From contig LNFF01000031.1 in assembly GCA_001464585.1 (NCBI GenBank), positions 131,148-171,995 of the forward strand: a stretch of 40,848 bases of DNA. Direction: 5' to 3'. The first letter of the stretch is position 1. Every line of letters starts with the position of its first letter. The DNA comes from Gammaproteobacteria bacterium Ga0077554 (lineage in GTDB: Bacteria; Pseudomonadota; Gammaproteobacteria; Ga0077554; Ga007554). A model generated the notes under the pieces. It was not told the origin of the DNA. It saw only the letters and a list, made by a program, of their open reading frames with translations, and made no database searches. The translations under genes and the position numbers were made by a program. This document shows, one piece after another, positions 8,735-18,071 of the stretch.

Positions 8735-10021
8735 ATGATACAGGTAAGCGGCCTCACCAAGATATTCTCTTCCGGCACCAAGGCGCTCGACGAGCTTGAT
8801 CTCAACGTCAAAGACGGGGAGATTTTCGCTCTGCTGGGGCCTAATGGCGCGGGCAAAACCACCACCATACGTATTCTTTCCACGCTGTCCGGCTTTGATT
8901 CCGGGCAGATCATCGTGGCGGGTCATGACGTTGACCTCAACCCGGAAAAAGTCCGTGAAGCCATCGGTGTGGTGGCGCAGCAAACCGGCATTGACTATTT
9001 TTTAACTGGCCGCGAAAATCTGGTGCTGCAAGGCCACATGTATCGCATGAAAAAAGCCGATATCCAGGCACGCGTCACAGAACTGGCCCAATATTTCGAG
9101 CTGGAAGACAGCCTGGATCGGCTGGTCGCCACCTATTCCGGTGGTATGCGCCGTAAACTGGATATCGCCACCGCACTTATTCACCGTCCCACGCTGGTTT
9201 TTCTGGATGAACCCACCCTCGGCCTGGATATAAAAAGTCGCAAAAATTTGTGGGCTTACGTCGAAAAAATGAACCGAGAGCTGGGTCTGACCATCCTGCT
9301 CACCACCCATTATCTTGAAGAAGCTGACAAGCTCGCCCAACGCGTCGCCATTATCAACGCGGGCAAGATTCGCATTACCGGCACCCCCGATGAGCTTAAA
9401 AACACCATCCACGGCGATGCCGTGGTGCTCAGCTTTGAACAGCAAGACCACGCCACCGCCGCGTTTGCCTATACCATGAAAAGCGAACCCGAGATCAAAG
9501 ACACCCTGTGGCAGGGCAATAAATTGCATCTCTATGTTGCGAACGGCGCCGAAAGCATCCCAAAAATCGCCCTTGTGGCCTCGCAGCAAGGGCTGACCAT
9601 CAAATCCCTGGCGCTGTCTCGCCCCACGCTGGACGACGTATTCCTCAAATACACCGGCAGCAGCCTCACCGAAGCCAAAGAAGACACTGGCGACGAGTGG
9701 TGGAAACAGTGGGCCGGCAAAGGCGGCGGCAACTGGAACAAGAAATGGGCCAACGAAGCGGAAGAATCAACTGGCGAAACAGAAACAACCGTACAGGAGA
9801 CACAACAACATATGACTACCACTAACGACACCGAAAAAGACGAAGGCACGCAACCGCCTGCAACCCCGGCAACGGAAACCCCGGCCAAAAGCGGCGGTGC
9901 CGCGCCTTGGAGTCCCGAGGAAATGGAAGCATGGTGGAAGCAGCAGGGTGGACAACCCCAATGGCCGACTGAAAGTGGTGGCGCGCCCAATACCACGAAA
10001 GATCCTGGCAAAAAAGATTAA
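8735..10021 (+). CDS. ABC transporter ATP-binding protein, DrrA type, with Trp/Gly-rich acidic tail
   Basis: Residues 1-310 form an ABC ATPase of the daunorubicin-resistance (DrrA) type: Walker A GPNGAGKTT (about 35), signature YSGGMRRK (about 134), Walker B LVFLDEPTLGLD (about 155) and switch histidine in TTHYLEEAD. The last 115 residues are not part of the family. They are low complexity, rich in Trp, Gly, Lys, Glu, Thr and Pro, with repeated WWKQW / WWKQQGG strings. The permease follows after a 218-base gap holding a repeat. The substrate is unknown; drug, polyketide, lipid or polysaccharide are all seen in this class. No clear ribosome binding site precedes the ATG. Confidence 0.9.
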   Translation: MIQVSGLTKIFSSGTKALDELDLNVKDGEIFALLGPNGAGKTTTIRILSTLSGFDSGQIIVAGHDVDLNPEKVREAIGVVAQQTGIDYFLTGRENLVLQGHMYRMKKADIQARVTELAQYFELEDSLDRLVATYSGGMRRKLDIATALIHRPTLVFLDEPTLGLDIKSRKNLWAYVEKMNRELGLTILLTTHYLEEADKLAQRVAIINAGKIRITGTPDELKNTIHGDAVVLSFEQQDHATAAFAYTMKSEPEIKDTLWQGNKLHLYVANGAESIPKIALVASQQGLTIKSLALSRPTLDDVFLKYTGSSLTEAKEDTGDEWWKQWAGKGGGNWNKKWANEAEESTGETETTVQETQQHMTTTNDTEKDEGTQPPATPATETPAKSGGAAPWSPEEMEAWWKQQGGQPQWPTESGGAPNTTKDPGKKD

Positions 10022-10052
10022 TCTCTCATTACCGCAAATAACACAATATTTT

Positions 10053-10182
10053 TGTCATCTCGACCGTAGCTTAGCTGTCATCCCGAACGTAGTGAGGGAT
10101 CTTAAGGATCTCTCCCGGCAACTGCTCCTGCGTTGCTCTACCTTCCGCCATCCATGGCGGTCGCCTGCGGTCGAGATGACAG
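10053..10182. repeat. Modular palindromic repeat, copy 2
   Basis: The copy begins TGTCATCTCGACC, contains a second start (TGTCATCCCGAACGTAGTGA) and GGATCTTAAGGATC, and carries the CAACTGCTCCTGCGTTGCTC module with an internal CGCCATCCATGGCG palindrome. It ends in CGAGATGACA. It lies inside the gap between the ABC ATPase and permease genes and would be transcribed with them. Confidence 0.75.
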
Positions 10183-10239
10183 GGAACATTAAAAAACGAC
10201 GATTTAAGCTGGTTCAGCATTACCCACAAAGGACATAGC

Positions 10240-11001
10240 ATGTTAGCCGATACCTGGTATCTTTTTGGCAAGTACATGAGGATCACCATCAGAATGCCCT
10301 GGTGGTCGTTGTTTACCCTGTTGCAGCCGCTGATCTGGCTGGTGATCTTTGGGCAGCTCTTCAAGAATATGTCGCAGCTACCGGGCTTTCCCACCGGCAG
10401 CTATGTCGACTTCTTCGTGCCTGGCGTATTGATCATGACCGTGCTGTTCGGCTCATCGTGGTCGGGCGTCAGCCTGCTGCGTGAAATCACCGCCGGCGCC
10501 GTCGATAAAATGCTGGTTGCTCCGGTGTCGCGCGTGGCGATTGTGCTGAGCCGTGTGCTGCATTCTGCGGTGCAAGTGCTGGTGCAGACCTTGATCATCC
10601 TCGCCGTAGCACTGGGATTAGGCGCCGCCACCAGCGTCAATCCGCTTTATATCGCCATGGCGATGCTGATTATTTTCTTGCTGGGGGTGGGATTTGCGGC
10701 GCTCTCGAATGGTTTTGCGATTCTGCTGCAACGCGAAGAACCGCTGGTGATGATCGGCAATCTCATGACGTTGCCACTGATGTTTTTTTCCACCGCGCTG
10801 ATGCCAAAAAACTTCATGCCGGAATGGATACACTACGTCGCGCTGGTGAACCCGATCAACTACGCCGTAGAAGCCGTGCGCGCTGTGCTGGTCGGCACCC
10901 CGGACTTTGCACTCTACTCCAAAGGCTTGCTGGTATTGGCGATCTTCGCCGCTGCTACACTGGCCTGGGCGGTGAATGCCTTTAATTCCTTGCGCGATTA
11001 A
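10240..11001 (+). CDS. ABC-2 type transporter permease (DrrB-like)
   Basis: The 253-residue membrane protein has about six hydrophobic segments and the ABC-2 permease pattern: PLIWLVIFGQLFK near the N-terminus, DFFVPGVLIMTVLF, SLLREITAGAVDKMLVAPVSR, a central LGVGFAALSNGFAILLQREEP and the conserved LPLMFFSTALMP before the last helices (VNPINYAVEAVR). AAAGGA is seven bases before the ATG. It pairs with the ATPase encoded just upstream to form an exporter. The cargo cannot be inferred. Confidence 0.93.
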   Translation: MLADTWYLFGKYMRITIRMPWWSLFTLLQPLIWLVIFGQLFKNMSQLPGFPTGSYVDFFVPGVLIMTVLFGSSWSGVSLLREITAGAVDKMLVAPVSRVAIVLSRVLHSAVQVLVQTLIILAVALGLGAATSVNPLYIAMAMLIIFLLGVGFAALSNGFAILLQREEPLVMIGNLMTLPLMFFSTALMPKNFMPEWIHYVALVNPINYAVEAVRAVLVGTPDFALYSKGLLVLAIFAAATLAWAVNAFNSLRD

Positions 11002-11043
11002 TTAGAGCCTGTCTGGCACCTTGACCGTATGCATTTCATTTAC

Positions 11044-11072
11044 TGTCATCTCGACCGCAGGGAGAGATCTTA
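11044..11072. repeat. Truncated copy of the modular repeat
   Basis: TGTCATCTCGACCGCAGGGA followed by GAGATCTTA matches one half of the modular repeat. The element stops at, and overlaps, the TAA of the minus-strand FmdE gene, so that gene's stop codon lies in repeat sequence. Confidence 0.5.
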
Positions 11073-11684
11073 TGCACTGGCAGACACGCACTCCGCGCAC
11101 AGCTTCTTCCCATCCTTATCCTGCAACAAATCCGCTTTAGCGAACTCACCACACACCCCGCACGCTTCAGACACGTATTTTGAAGAGCGGGGCGACGGCA
11201 CCAACGTCACAAAACCCAGCTTAAACAACGCGGCTTCATCTGCCACGAGAATCTCCTGCACCTGGGAATCCAGCAATGCACTGAACGCGGCTTTTTGTTC
11301 CGGTGTAGCGCTTGGCGCATACGCTACCTTGCGTTGCTCACGCAATTGCACATGATCAAAATGATCCCAGTAATGGCAGTAGGCGCGCACCGCTTTACCC
11401 GTTTTGGCATTTTGCATCATAAACACCGACTTTCCGGTATTGGTGAGAACAAGGTTACGCTTACCTAACGTACACCCCGTCATTTTCTGAATTGCATCCA
11501 CCGCGCAAGTGGGAGCGCCGACATAGGCATACACATCTTTCATGTTTTTCATGTCATCGCCCATCTCGCGCATCAACGCCTTCGACACGCGATAACCCAT
11601 GGCAATATCCAGGCAATAGCACCCATGAAACCCGACAACCCCACTAAACTCTTTTTTGGCGGCGTCAGCTATAGCTTCACTCAT
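11070..11684 (-). CDS. FmdE family protein with C-terminal zinc ribbon
   Basis: The first 140 residues match the FmdE fold: GFHGCYCLDIAMGYRVSKAL, GAPTCAVDAIQKMTGCTLGK, a TNTGKSVFMMQNAKTGKAVR segment. The C-terminus has a four-cysteine ribbon (CGVCGE...CAEC), as in other FmdE proteins. The usual HGHxC metal motif reads H20-G-C22-x-C24, so the second His is replaced by Cys. FmdE-family proteins occur widely outside methanogens and their role there is unclear; metal or cofactor binding is likely. ATG 11684 was chosen because GGGAGG is eight bases upstream. It is the last gene of the envelope operon, 35 bases after the TPR gene. There is no signal peptide, so it is probably cytoplasmic. Confidence 0.82.
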   Translation of the reverse strand: MSEAIADAAKKEFSGVVGFHGCYCLDIAMGYRVSKALMREMGDDMKNMKDVYAYVGAPTCAVDAIQKMTGCTLGKRNLVLTNTGKSVFMMQNAKTGKAVRAYCHYWDHFDHVQLREQRKVAYAPSATPEQKAAFSALLDSQVQEILVADEAALFKLGFVTLVPSPRSSKYVSEACGVCGEFAKADLLQDKDGKKLCAECVSASA

Positions 11685-11719
11685 AATCATGGCCTCCCAT
11701 ATCGACACAAGAAATGTTG

Positions 11720-14431
11720 TTAGAAGCTCAGCACCATGCCCGCCGTCAATGATATTTTTGTATAATCACCCAGAGACCTACCCACGCCTATCACATCTTC
11801 CGTGCTTAGCGTGAATCGCACCGGCAGATTAGCATCACTCATCTGAAAAGAGCCATTCACATAAGCCCTGATTCTATTATTCATCTCATAATTCAAGCCA
11901 AAGGATATTGAATTAAGGGTAGTCATACGGTTTTTATTTGCACCTGTCACAAAAGAATAAAGTGAATCCGGGTAAAGATAATAATTAAAACCAAAACTAT
12001 ATGACGCGTTACCGGACAAGCGCGGGGAAAATGATTGGTCCAGCCGCATCATCGCCGTAACACCACGATACGCATAATCACGCCCCTGAGGGTTCTTGTT
12101 CTGGCTATCCGTATAACTAAAATCCAACGTGGAGGATCGTCCCTTTCCTAACGATTGTGAAAACGATCCGCCTGTCGAATAGGTGCCCGAATCGAAAAAC
12201 GGACTGCCATGATTGGACACATTCCGGTAGGAAAGATTAAGCCGAACCGAGCTACTGGTTTTTTTTATTTCTTCGGGTTGCGCCAACCATTTCAGCAATG
12301 CGGGCCTATCGAAACGCCAGCCCATATCCGCGTAAAAGTTATCAGTGATGCTGAAACGCTGTTCATTAAGCAATCCCGACATGTCAATACGCGTCATGCC
12401 CACCGTCACATTTCGCGCGGCAGGGCCAAATGTTACAAACGGCCCGATATCCAACCGCAAAAAATCAGACTGGGTATAGTGATAAATAATATAAGCGGGG
12501 CTGAACGAAATTCCACTTCTCAGGTCTCTGGTCAGCTTGTAACGGTAAATAAAATTAGTATTAAGACTTGATATGTATTCATAAAAAGGCTGCTCATCAC
12601 TTAAGTTGCTATTGTTATCATAAATAAGAGAATATCCCATATTATAGGTAAAGCCATTTATCCGCCGCTCCAGCATCGGGATTCTTTTTTCTGCGCTATC
12701 CACCACCGGGCCAGTGCCGCCATTCTGAACTATATAACGATACTCCTTGATCGCCTCCTCTTCCCGGTTAGACTGCTCATAAAGAAATGCCAGGCTGGCG
12801 CGTGCGCCAATATGTCCCGGCGTTATCGCAATAACTTTCTTGTAAAGCCGCTCCGCTCCTCCCAAATCTCCCTGCGCAGATTGAATCAGCGCCTTATAGA
12901 ATAGCGCGGCTACATTATCTGGATTAGCACTCAGCAAGCCATCAAAATAAGATTCGGCAAGATCCCGATTGCCTTCGGCATAGAGTTTTTTTGCGGTTGC
13001 CATTTGTAACAACGCAATCACCTTGGTCGCTTCGGCCGGATCCTGCTCCAGCGATATGGCTTTGCCATACGACTCGATGGCTTCGGCGAATTTTGTTTTG
13101 TCGTCATGAATAATGCCAATATACTGATGCGCTTTCGCATTTCCCGGATCAATGCGCACCACTTCCTGGAACTCATGCAATGCCTCATCGCGCATTGCCT
13201 GACGCGCATATAACACCCCCAGGTTAAAGTGCGCAACGCTATCATTGGGATTTATCTTTAATGTTTCTTGATAACTATCACGTTGATCCGCGAATCTACG
13301 TGCTTCAATTAACTTATCGCCATACGTCGACTGCATGTCCCTCAACATCGCTTCCGCCTGTTTCGCAGGGGGCGCATCCTTGCCTAGCGCAATAACTTTT
13401 TCCAACACTCTGGAGCTCTCAACCAGCTTGCCCATCTCCAGGTAAAGCGCGCCAAGGCGCAAGTGGGCGTCCTGGTTACGTGGCTCAAGTACAGTCAATC
13501 TCTTGAACATCCCTGCCGATTCATCAAGCTTTTTTAATTGGCGATAAATAATTCCAGAATTAAAAAGCGCGTTGGTCTCATTAGGTTCGAGCTCCAGAAC
13601 CAACTGAAACTCTTTTAACGCCCCCTGCAAATCTTCTTTCTTCAGAAAGTCCGAGGCCTTGATGACGCCCAACCTAATGGTAGCCCGGCGCGCAAGATCA
13701 GTCCCCGGCTCCAGCATCACCGCTCTTTTATATTGTTCAACCGCCAGCGGCACCCTGGCAGATCTTTCATACACCCGTCCCAAATAAAAATAGGGCGTAG
13801 CGCTGCCAGGAGAAAGTTGCGCTACCTGTTTAAATACCGCTTCGGCATCTTCAAGACGATTAAAGTTGAAATATGCCAGGCCCACCGCGTGCAATACGCG
13901 GGGGTCAGATGAATAATCACGGCGCAAGATCGCTGTTAATGCCAATGCCGCATCCAGATTTCCGCTTTCGGCATATTGCCTGACCAATAACAGATTAAGA
14001 TTTTTCTCTGACTCAATAGCATCTGTGGTGCCCGGTACTTGCTCTATAACAGTCCGGTATTGCCGAATCGCATCATCAAGCCGGTCAAAACGCTCGTAAG
14101 CCACAGCCAAGGCCATACGCACCCTGGCATTTCCAGGCACCAATCCGACACTTCTTTGCAGAAAACCCAATCCATTCTGCGCATCATTCATACGCACATA
14201 AATAATACCCAGATGATAATAAGCTTCCGCATTATTAGAGTTCAATTTTGTAATCTTATCAAAAACACCTATGGCATGATCAAGGTCGCCATTTTCCATC
14301 AAGCTTTTACCTTGCTTCATCAATTTTTCAATTGCAATGGCCTCGACGGTGGGTTTCTCCTCCGCAACTGCACCCACTGAAAGCGCGAGCGCGCCACTGA
14401 TGAGTAACAAAAAAAGCAGGATTATATGCAC
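11720..14431 (-). CDS. TPR-repeat protein with C-terminal outer-membrane beta-barrel
   Basis: The 903-residue protein has a hydrophobic signal (about 1-24), then about a dozen tetratricopeptide repeats to about residue 590 (for example AYYHLGIIYVRM, PYFYLGRVYERS, AHFNLGVLYARQ). A roughly 300-residue region of alternating strands follows, ending ISLTAGMVLSF, typical of a barrel inserted by BAM. This layout is shared by PgaA/BcsC-type polysaccharide exporters and Slam-type lipoprotein exporters; which applies here is not decided. The start is GTG with AGGGG four bases upstream. The Trp- and Tyr-rich barrel and the upstream RND gene point to export or surface assembly. Confidence 0.82.
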   Translation of the reverse strand: MHIILLFLLLISGALALSVGAVAEEKPTVEAIAIEKLMKQGKSLMENGDLDHAIGVFDKITKLNSNNAEAYYHLGIIYVRMNDAQNGLGFLQRSVGLVPGNARVRMALAVAYERFDRLDDAIRQYRTVIEQVPGTTDAIESEKNLNLLLVRQYAESGNLDAALALTAILRRDYSSDPRVLHAVGLAYFNFNRLEDAEAVFKQVAQLSPGSATPYFYLGRVYERSARVPLAVEQYKRAVMLEPGTDLARRATIRLGVIKASDFLKKEDLQGALKEFQLVLELEPNETNALFNSGIIYRQLKKLDESAGMFKRLTVLEPRNQDAHLRLGALYLEMGKLVESSRVLEKVIALGKDAPPAKQAEAMLRDMQSTYGDKLIEARRFADQRDSYQETLKINPNDSVAHFNLGVLYARQAMRDEALHEFQEVVRIDPGNAKAHQYIGIIHDDKTKFAEAIESYGKAISLEQDPAEATKVIALLQMATAKKLYAEGNRDLAESYFDGLLSANPDNVAALFYKALIQSAQGDLGGAERLYKKVIAITPGHIGARASLAFLYEQSNREEEAIKEYRYIVQNGGTGPVVDSAEKRIPMLERRINGFTYNMGYSLIYDNNSNLSDEQPFYEYISSLNTNFIYRYKLTRDLRSGISFSPAYIIYHYTQSDFLRLDIGPFVTFGPAARNVTVGMTRIDMSGLLNEQRFSITDNFYADMGWRFDRPALLKWLAQPEEIKKTSSSVRLNLSYRNVSNHGSPFFDSGTYSTGGSFSQSLGKGRSSTLDFSYTDSQNKNPQGRDYAYRGVTAMMRLDQSFSPRLSGNASYSFGFNYYLYPDSLYSFVTGANKNRMTTLNSISFGLNYEMNNRIRAYVNGSFQMSDANLPVRFTLSTEDVIGVGRSLGDYTKISLTAGMVLSF

Positions 14432-14524
14432 TACGCCCCTGCCAATACAGATTTATTGAAAAACATGCGTATCATCCTGAAAATGGTAATTGAACCATAG
14501 AGCAAACAACGCTCCTTTGCCGAC

Positions 14525-15427
14525 TTAATAATAAATATTAACCCTTACCAGGGCTTTCCAGCCATTGAAAGAAAGCGACAACGGGTTATATCCCGAACCA
14601 TTTTCCGAGTTATATTCCAGATTCTGAGTCTGGGGATTGGGACGTATCGGCACGTCAACAAAAAGATTATCCGTATCAAGAAAGTCCCTTTTCACGCTGG
14701 AATCCCGCAATGTAAAATCCCTAAGGCCATAGGCGTAGCCTGACTCAAACCCCACTGACAACCATTTCCGCAAATATAATTCCGCGCCAAAATCAAGTTG
14801 CAGCAGCAAAACACCGGTCGCCTGCGATAAAACCACCAAATTCTTCCGGAAACTTTCTACTGGGCCGTCGACAAACAAAAAGGCCCAATCCTCGCGATAA
14901 TCAATGTCAAAAATCTCCCGCAAAGAGAAACGATAATAGAGGTTTAGTTTCTCTGGACGGCGGATTACGTTATGTCGCCATCCCATAAAAAATTCATTAT
15001 ATGAAAGTTTTCCGCGCCGATTATTGCTGGCGCGCGACAATACACCTTGAATAGGTAACACACCACTTGCTGACGCCTCTGAAGAGCCCTCCCATGAGCT
15101 ACCGCCAATCAAAAACCAAACCTCATCGCTCATCTTCCATTGAAACTCTACGCCCGCCAAAGGCCCATAGTCTATACTTGGCAATGGATTTTTGAACTGA
15201 AATGTTCCCTGGGTAGGCGCATCACCTATCAGCAATAAATCTGCCCTGCCGGAAAAGGGAGCGCGGAATACCCCCTCGTTGAGTTGCTGGAGGTTGGGCG
15301 CATGAATCCCCACTATCGGAGAAAAACTCCACTCGCTCGCGTCCTGTTTTGCATAAACAACCTTTGAAACTGTCAGCAAAACAGCCAACAGGTGCGCATA
15401 CACAAAAATCTCCCTGCGGAGTGGCAT
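14525..15427 (-). CDS. Predicted outer-membrane beta-barrel protein, unknown function
   Basis: The 300-residue protein starts MPLRREIFVYAHLLAVLLTV with a signal peptide ending KVVYA-KQD. The mature part is rich in alternating strands and aromatic residues (VEFQWKMSDEVWFLIGG, NEFFMGWRHNV, LNLYYRFSLREIF, VGFESGYAYGLRDF) and ends in ALVRVNIYY, an outer-membrane barrel ending. The family was not recognised. ATG 15427 follows the RND gene's TAG after one base, so translation is coupled. A longer ORF begins at 15511 inside the RND gene but would put extra residues before the signal peptide and is disfavoured. Confidence 0.75.
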   Translation of the reverse strand: MPLRREIFVYAHLLAVLLTVSKVVYAKQDASEWSFSPIVGIHAPNLQQLNEGVFRAPFSGRADLLLIGDAPTQGTFQFKNPLPSIDYGPLAGVEFQWKMSDEVWFLIGGSSWEGSSEASASGVLPIQGVLSRASNNRRGKLSYNEFFMGWRHNVIRRPEKLNLYYRFSLREIFDIDYREDWAFLFVDGPVESFRKNLVVLSQATGVLLLQLDFGAELYLRKWLSVGFESGYAYGLRDFTLRDSSVKRDFLDTDNLFVDVPIRPNPQTQNLEYNSENGSGYNPLSLSFNGWKALVRVNIYY

Positions 15428-15428
15428 T

Positions 15429-17903
15429 CTATTCCACACGATACGCGGCCTCTTGGGGAGTACGCCACTTGATGTATGAAAACACCACGGGCAAGGTGAA
15501 TAACGCAGCAAGGCAGCTTACCACCATATAGGCAGCCACAAAGTATCCCAGCTTTTCATGCGGTGGAAACTGCGAAAAGAACAGCATCATAAAGCCCGTT
15601 GTCACAACCAGCGCATTAAACACAATGGTTTTTCCTACACTGCGTAACGTCTCCTGGGTGGCTTGTAAATTGTCGCCAGATCTGGCGTGCTCGCGCCGAT
15701 ACCGGAAAATATAATGAATCGCAAAATCCACGCCCACACCAATAGCGACACCTGCCGCCAGCGTGGTGGAAACATCAATCGGGATACCTGCAAACCCCGC
15801 ATATCCCGCAATAGTTGCCGTTGCCAGACTCACAGGAATAATTGTTACCAACCCCATCATTGCCGAACGGAACAATACCGCCGCGAGCAGGAATATCCCG
15901 AGCTTCGATAAAATAATCGCCAAGCCCTGGCCCGTAATCAACAAATCTGCCCAGATATAGGAGTTATTTGCCGATCCCGCCAGATTAACTTTTACGTTCA
16001 ACCCCTGCATTTCCTGCTTGATGAAATCATTAACACCATCAATGATAACTTTAAGATCGCCGGTGTGATCCGTTTTTATGAAAAATGTTATGTTTGCCTG
16101 GCGATAATCATAATCCACCACTTCATTCAACAAATCTGGCTGGCCTGAAATAGAAAACAAAAACAGATCTTCCGCAATTTCGGCTTGCGTGGCGGGTAAT
16201 GTATTAGATTCCGGCGCATCGGCATGCAGCGTCTTGTTCATGCTTTTGAGATAATCAACGACCGACAATGAATCACCCACATAGGGCAGCGCTTCAATTT
16301 TATTTTGCAGTTGCTCAATTTTCTGCAGGAGTGGCCGCGATTTAATGGCATCTTTCTGCGCGCCTTCAACCACCACATTCAGGAATATAGTACCGTCAAA
16401 TTTCTTGTTAATCATGTCATTCGACAGCGCAACCTCGGTGTCCTTCTTGAAGTCACTCATCCAGCTGGAATCTACCCGCAGCAATGTCGCACCATAGATA
16501 CTCACCACCAAGACAACCACCAGCCCCGCAACTACGCCGCCTTTATGGGCTACGGCAGCATTACCCCAGGAAACCAGGGTGCGGGTCATTACATCCTGTT
16601 CAGCATGCACGCGTATCGCCCGGCGCTTGGCCAGATAATTTCCTACTTTGGGCTTTAGCTGACTCAACGCTGCGGGTAAAAAAGTCACTGATAAAAGCCA
16701 GCAGTACATAATGCCCAGCACCGTAAACAAACCAAATATCTTGAAGGGTGGCATTTCCGAAAATAACAGCGAAAGAAAACCGATGGCGGTGGTGAGCGAT
16801 GTCGTGATTAACGGCGGGCCTAATTCCACCAGCACTTCAGAAACAATCACCTTGCTGTCACGGTGTGGGTCACTTAATACGTTATCGTAATAATTACTCA
16901 ATAAATGCACCGCATTACCAATCGCCACCGCCACCAGAATCACCGGCAACATGGTAGAAATGGTATACATAGGCACATCCAGTAACGCCATGGTACCCAT
17001 GGTCCAGACAATACCCATTGTCATCATTAACAACGGCAACACCACCGCCCGCAAGGTACGGAACACCAGAAAGAGAATCAGCATGATCGCCCCCATCAAC
17101 AGGGGAATCATAAGTTTCATATCCTGCATGGCATGAAACCCGGAACTGACCTCTATAACCGGGCGACCCGCCAGATAAAACTGATCATTGCTTTTAGCGG
17201 CAGGCGCCACCGTGCTTTGTGCCGGGTCGGGTTGCGCGCCCTGCTGGGAGCCTTGTTGCCATTTCTGCCAATCTCCGCCGCCACCTGCATTCTGCGCACC
17301 ATTCCAGGCACCGCCGCCGCCTTCTTCAGCGGCAATAATACCCTTGATCTGCCAATAGGTCTGGTATCGCGTGGCGATGCCTTCTTTCAGCTTGGCTCGA
17401 ATCATGGCGGCGGTGCCATCTGCCGAGACAATGTTACCGACAAATAAATCCTTATTGCCGTAGACCATCCGCTTAACCTGATCGACACCTGCCGAGTCGG
17501 TCGGCACGGTTTCCATCAGGCGTTTTGTGCTGAGTTCTGATTCAGTGCCGGTAAATACCGTGGCGGTGGATAATGACGCGACATCAATATTGCGATGGGC
17601 AATGACACCGGGCAGCGCCGCCACTTTCTCAGTAATACGCGCAATGCGTTCCAGCGTCCCGGGATTAAATATGCTTTCTTTTTCATTAACGATGCCAATG
17701 ATAACCGCATCCTTGACGCCAAACACATCATGAACTTTTTCGTCATATTGAATTGCCACATGCCCTTTCGGCAAATAAACACGGGCGTCCGTCTCCCAAC
17801 GCAGCTTGGGCAATTGCAGGGCAAGAAATACAGTGATTGCAACAACAAGAAACAGGACAACTTTCGGGAAGCCAATAACCGTAGCGTATAATTTTCTTAG
17901 CAT
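15429..17903 (-). CDS. RND superfamily (MMPL) transporter
   Basis: The 824-residue inner-membrane protein has the doubled RND layout. Helix 1 is at about 14-32, followed by a periplasmic domain and a helix bundle from about 258 (MIPLLMGAIMLILFLVF) with VAVAIGNAVHLLSNYYD and LTTAIGFLSLLFSEMPP. A second half starts at about 451, and its bundle (from about 655) holds AAGVAIGVGVDFAIHYIFRY. It belongs to the predicted exporters of the RND superfamily (COG1033) and should use the proton gradient to move a hydrophobic molecule. An extra Gly/Trp/Gln-rich loop sits at about residues 191-232 in the first periplasmic domain. It lies between genes for outer-membrane barrels. Confidence 0.92.
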   Translation of the reverse strand: MLRKLYATVIGFPKVVLFLVVAITVFLALQLPKLRWETDARVYLPKGHVAIQYDEKVHDVFGVKDAVIIGIVNEKESIFNPGTLERIARITEKVAALPGVIAHRNIDVASLSTATVFTGTESELSTKRLMETVPTDSAGVDQVKRMVYGNKDLFVGNIVSADGTAAMIRAKLKEGIATRYQTYWQIKGIIAAEEGGGGAWNGAQNAGGGGDWQKWQQGSQQGAQPDPAQSTVAPAAKSNDQFYLAGRPVIEVSSGFHAMQDMKLMIPLLMGAIMLILFLVFRTLRAVVLPLLMMTMGIVWTMGTMALLDVPMYTISTMLPVILVAVAIGNAVHLLSNYYDNVLSDPHRDSKVIVSEVLVELGPPLITTSLTTAIGFLSLLFSEMPPFKIFGLFTVLGIMYCWLLSVTFLPAALSQLKPKVGNYLAKRRAIRVHAEQDVMTRTLVSWGNAAVAHKGGVVAGLVVVLVVSIYGATLLRVDSSWMSDFKKDTEVALSNDMINKKFDGTIFLNVVVEGAQKDAIKSRPLLQKIEQLQNKIEALPYVGDSLSVVDYLKSMNKTLHADAPESNTLPATQAEIAEDLFLFSISGQPDLLNEVVDYDYRQANITFFIKTDHTGDLKVIIDGVNDFIKQEMQGLNVKVNLAGSANNSYIWADLLITGQGLAIILSKLGIFLLAAVLFRSAMMGLVTIIPVSLATATIAGYAGFAGIPIDVSTTLAAGVAIGVGVDFAIHYIFRYRREHARSGDNLQATQETLRSVGKTIVFNALVVTTGFMMLFFSQFPPHEKLGYFVAAYMVVSCLAALFTLPVVFSYIKWRTPQEAAYRVE

Positions 17904-17974
17904 GACAAGTAACAGATCCTCTTATTCAGACAGGCGGTTATTTGGTTCTGTTGATATTTGGGATATAGCGACGA

Positions 17975-18006
17975 GCCTTAAGATCCCGCCCTGCGCTCGG
18001 GATCAC
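17975..18006. repeat. Truncated modular repeat in the envelope operon
   Basis: CTTAAGATCCCG, a short spacer and CTCGGGATCACA form a small hairpin (GATCCCG at 17982-17988 with CGGGATC at 17998-18004) that matches the half-palindrome of the modular repeat. It lies in the 168-base gap before the RND gene and could act as an attenuating stem in the transcript. Confidence 0.5.
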
Positions 18007-18071
18007 AATAAACGCCGCGCAGAAGCGCTCACCAGCGCCCCGCGCGCGGCATGAAACTCAGTTTAAACAGG

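Noticed and set aside
11070-11684. FmdE-like gene as evidence for a methanofuran or C1 pathway
   Set aside because: No formylmethanofuran dehydrogenase or methanopterin genes are nearby, and FmdE-family proteins are common in bacteria without that pathway.
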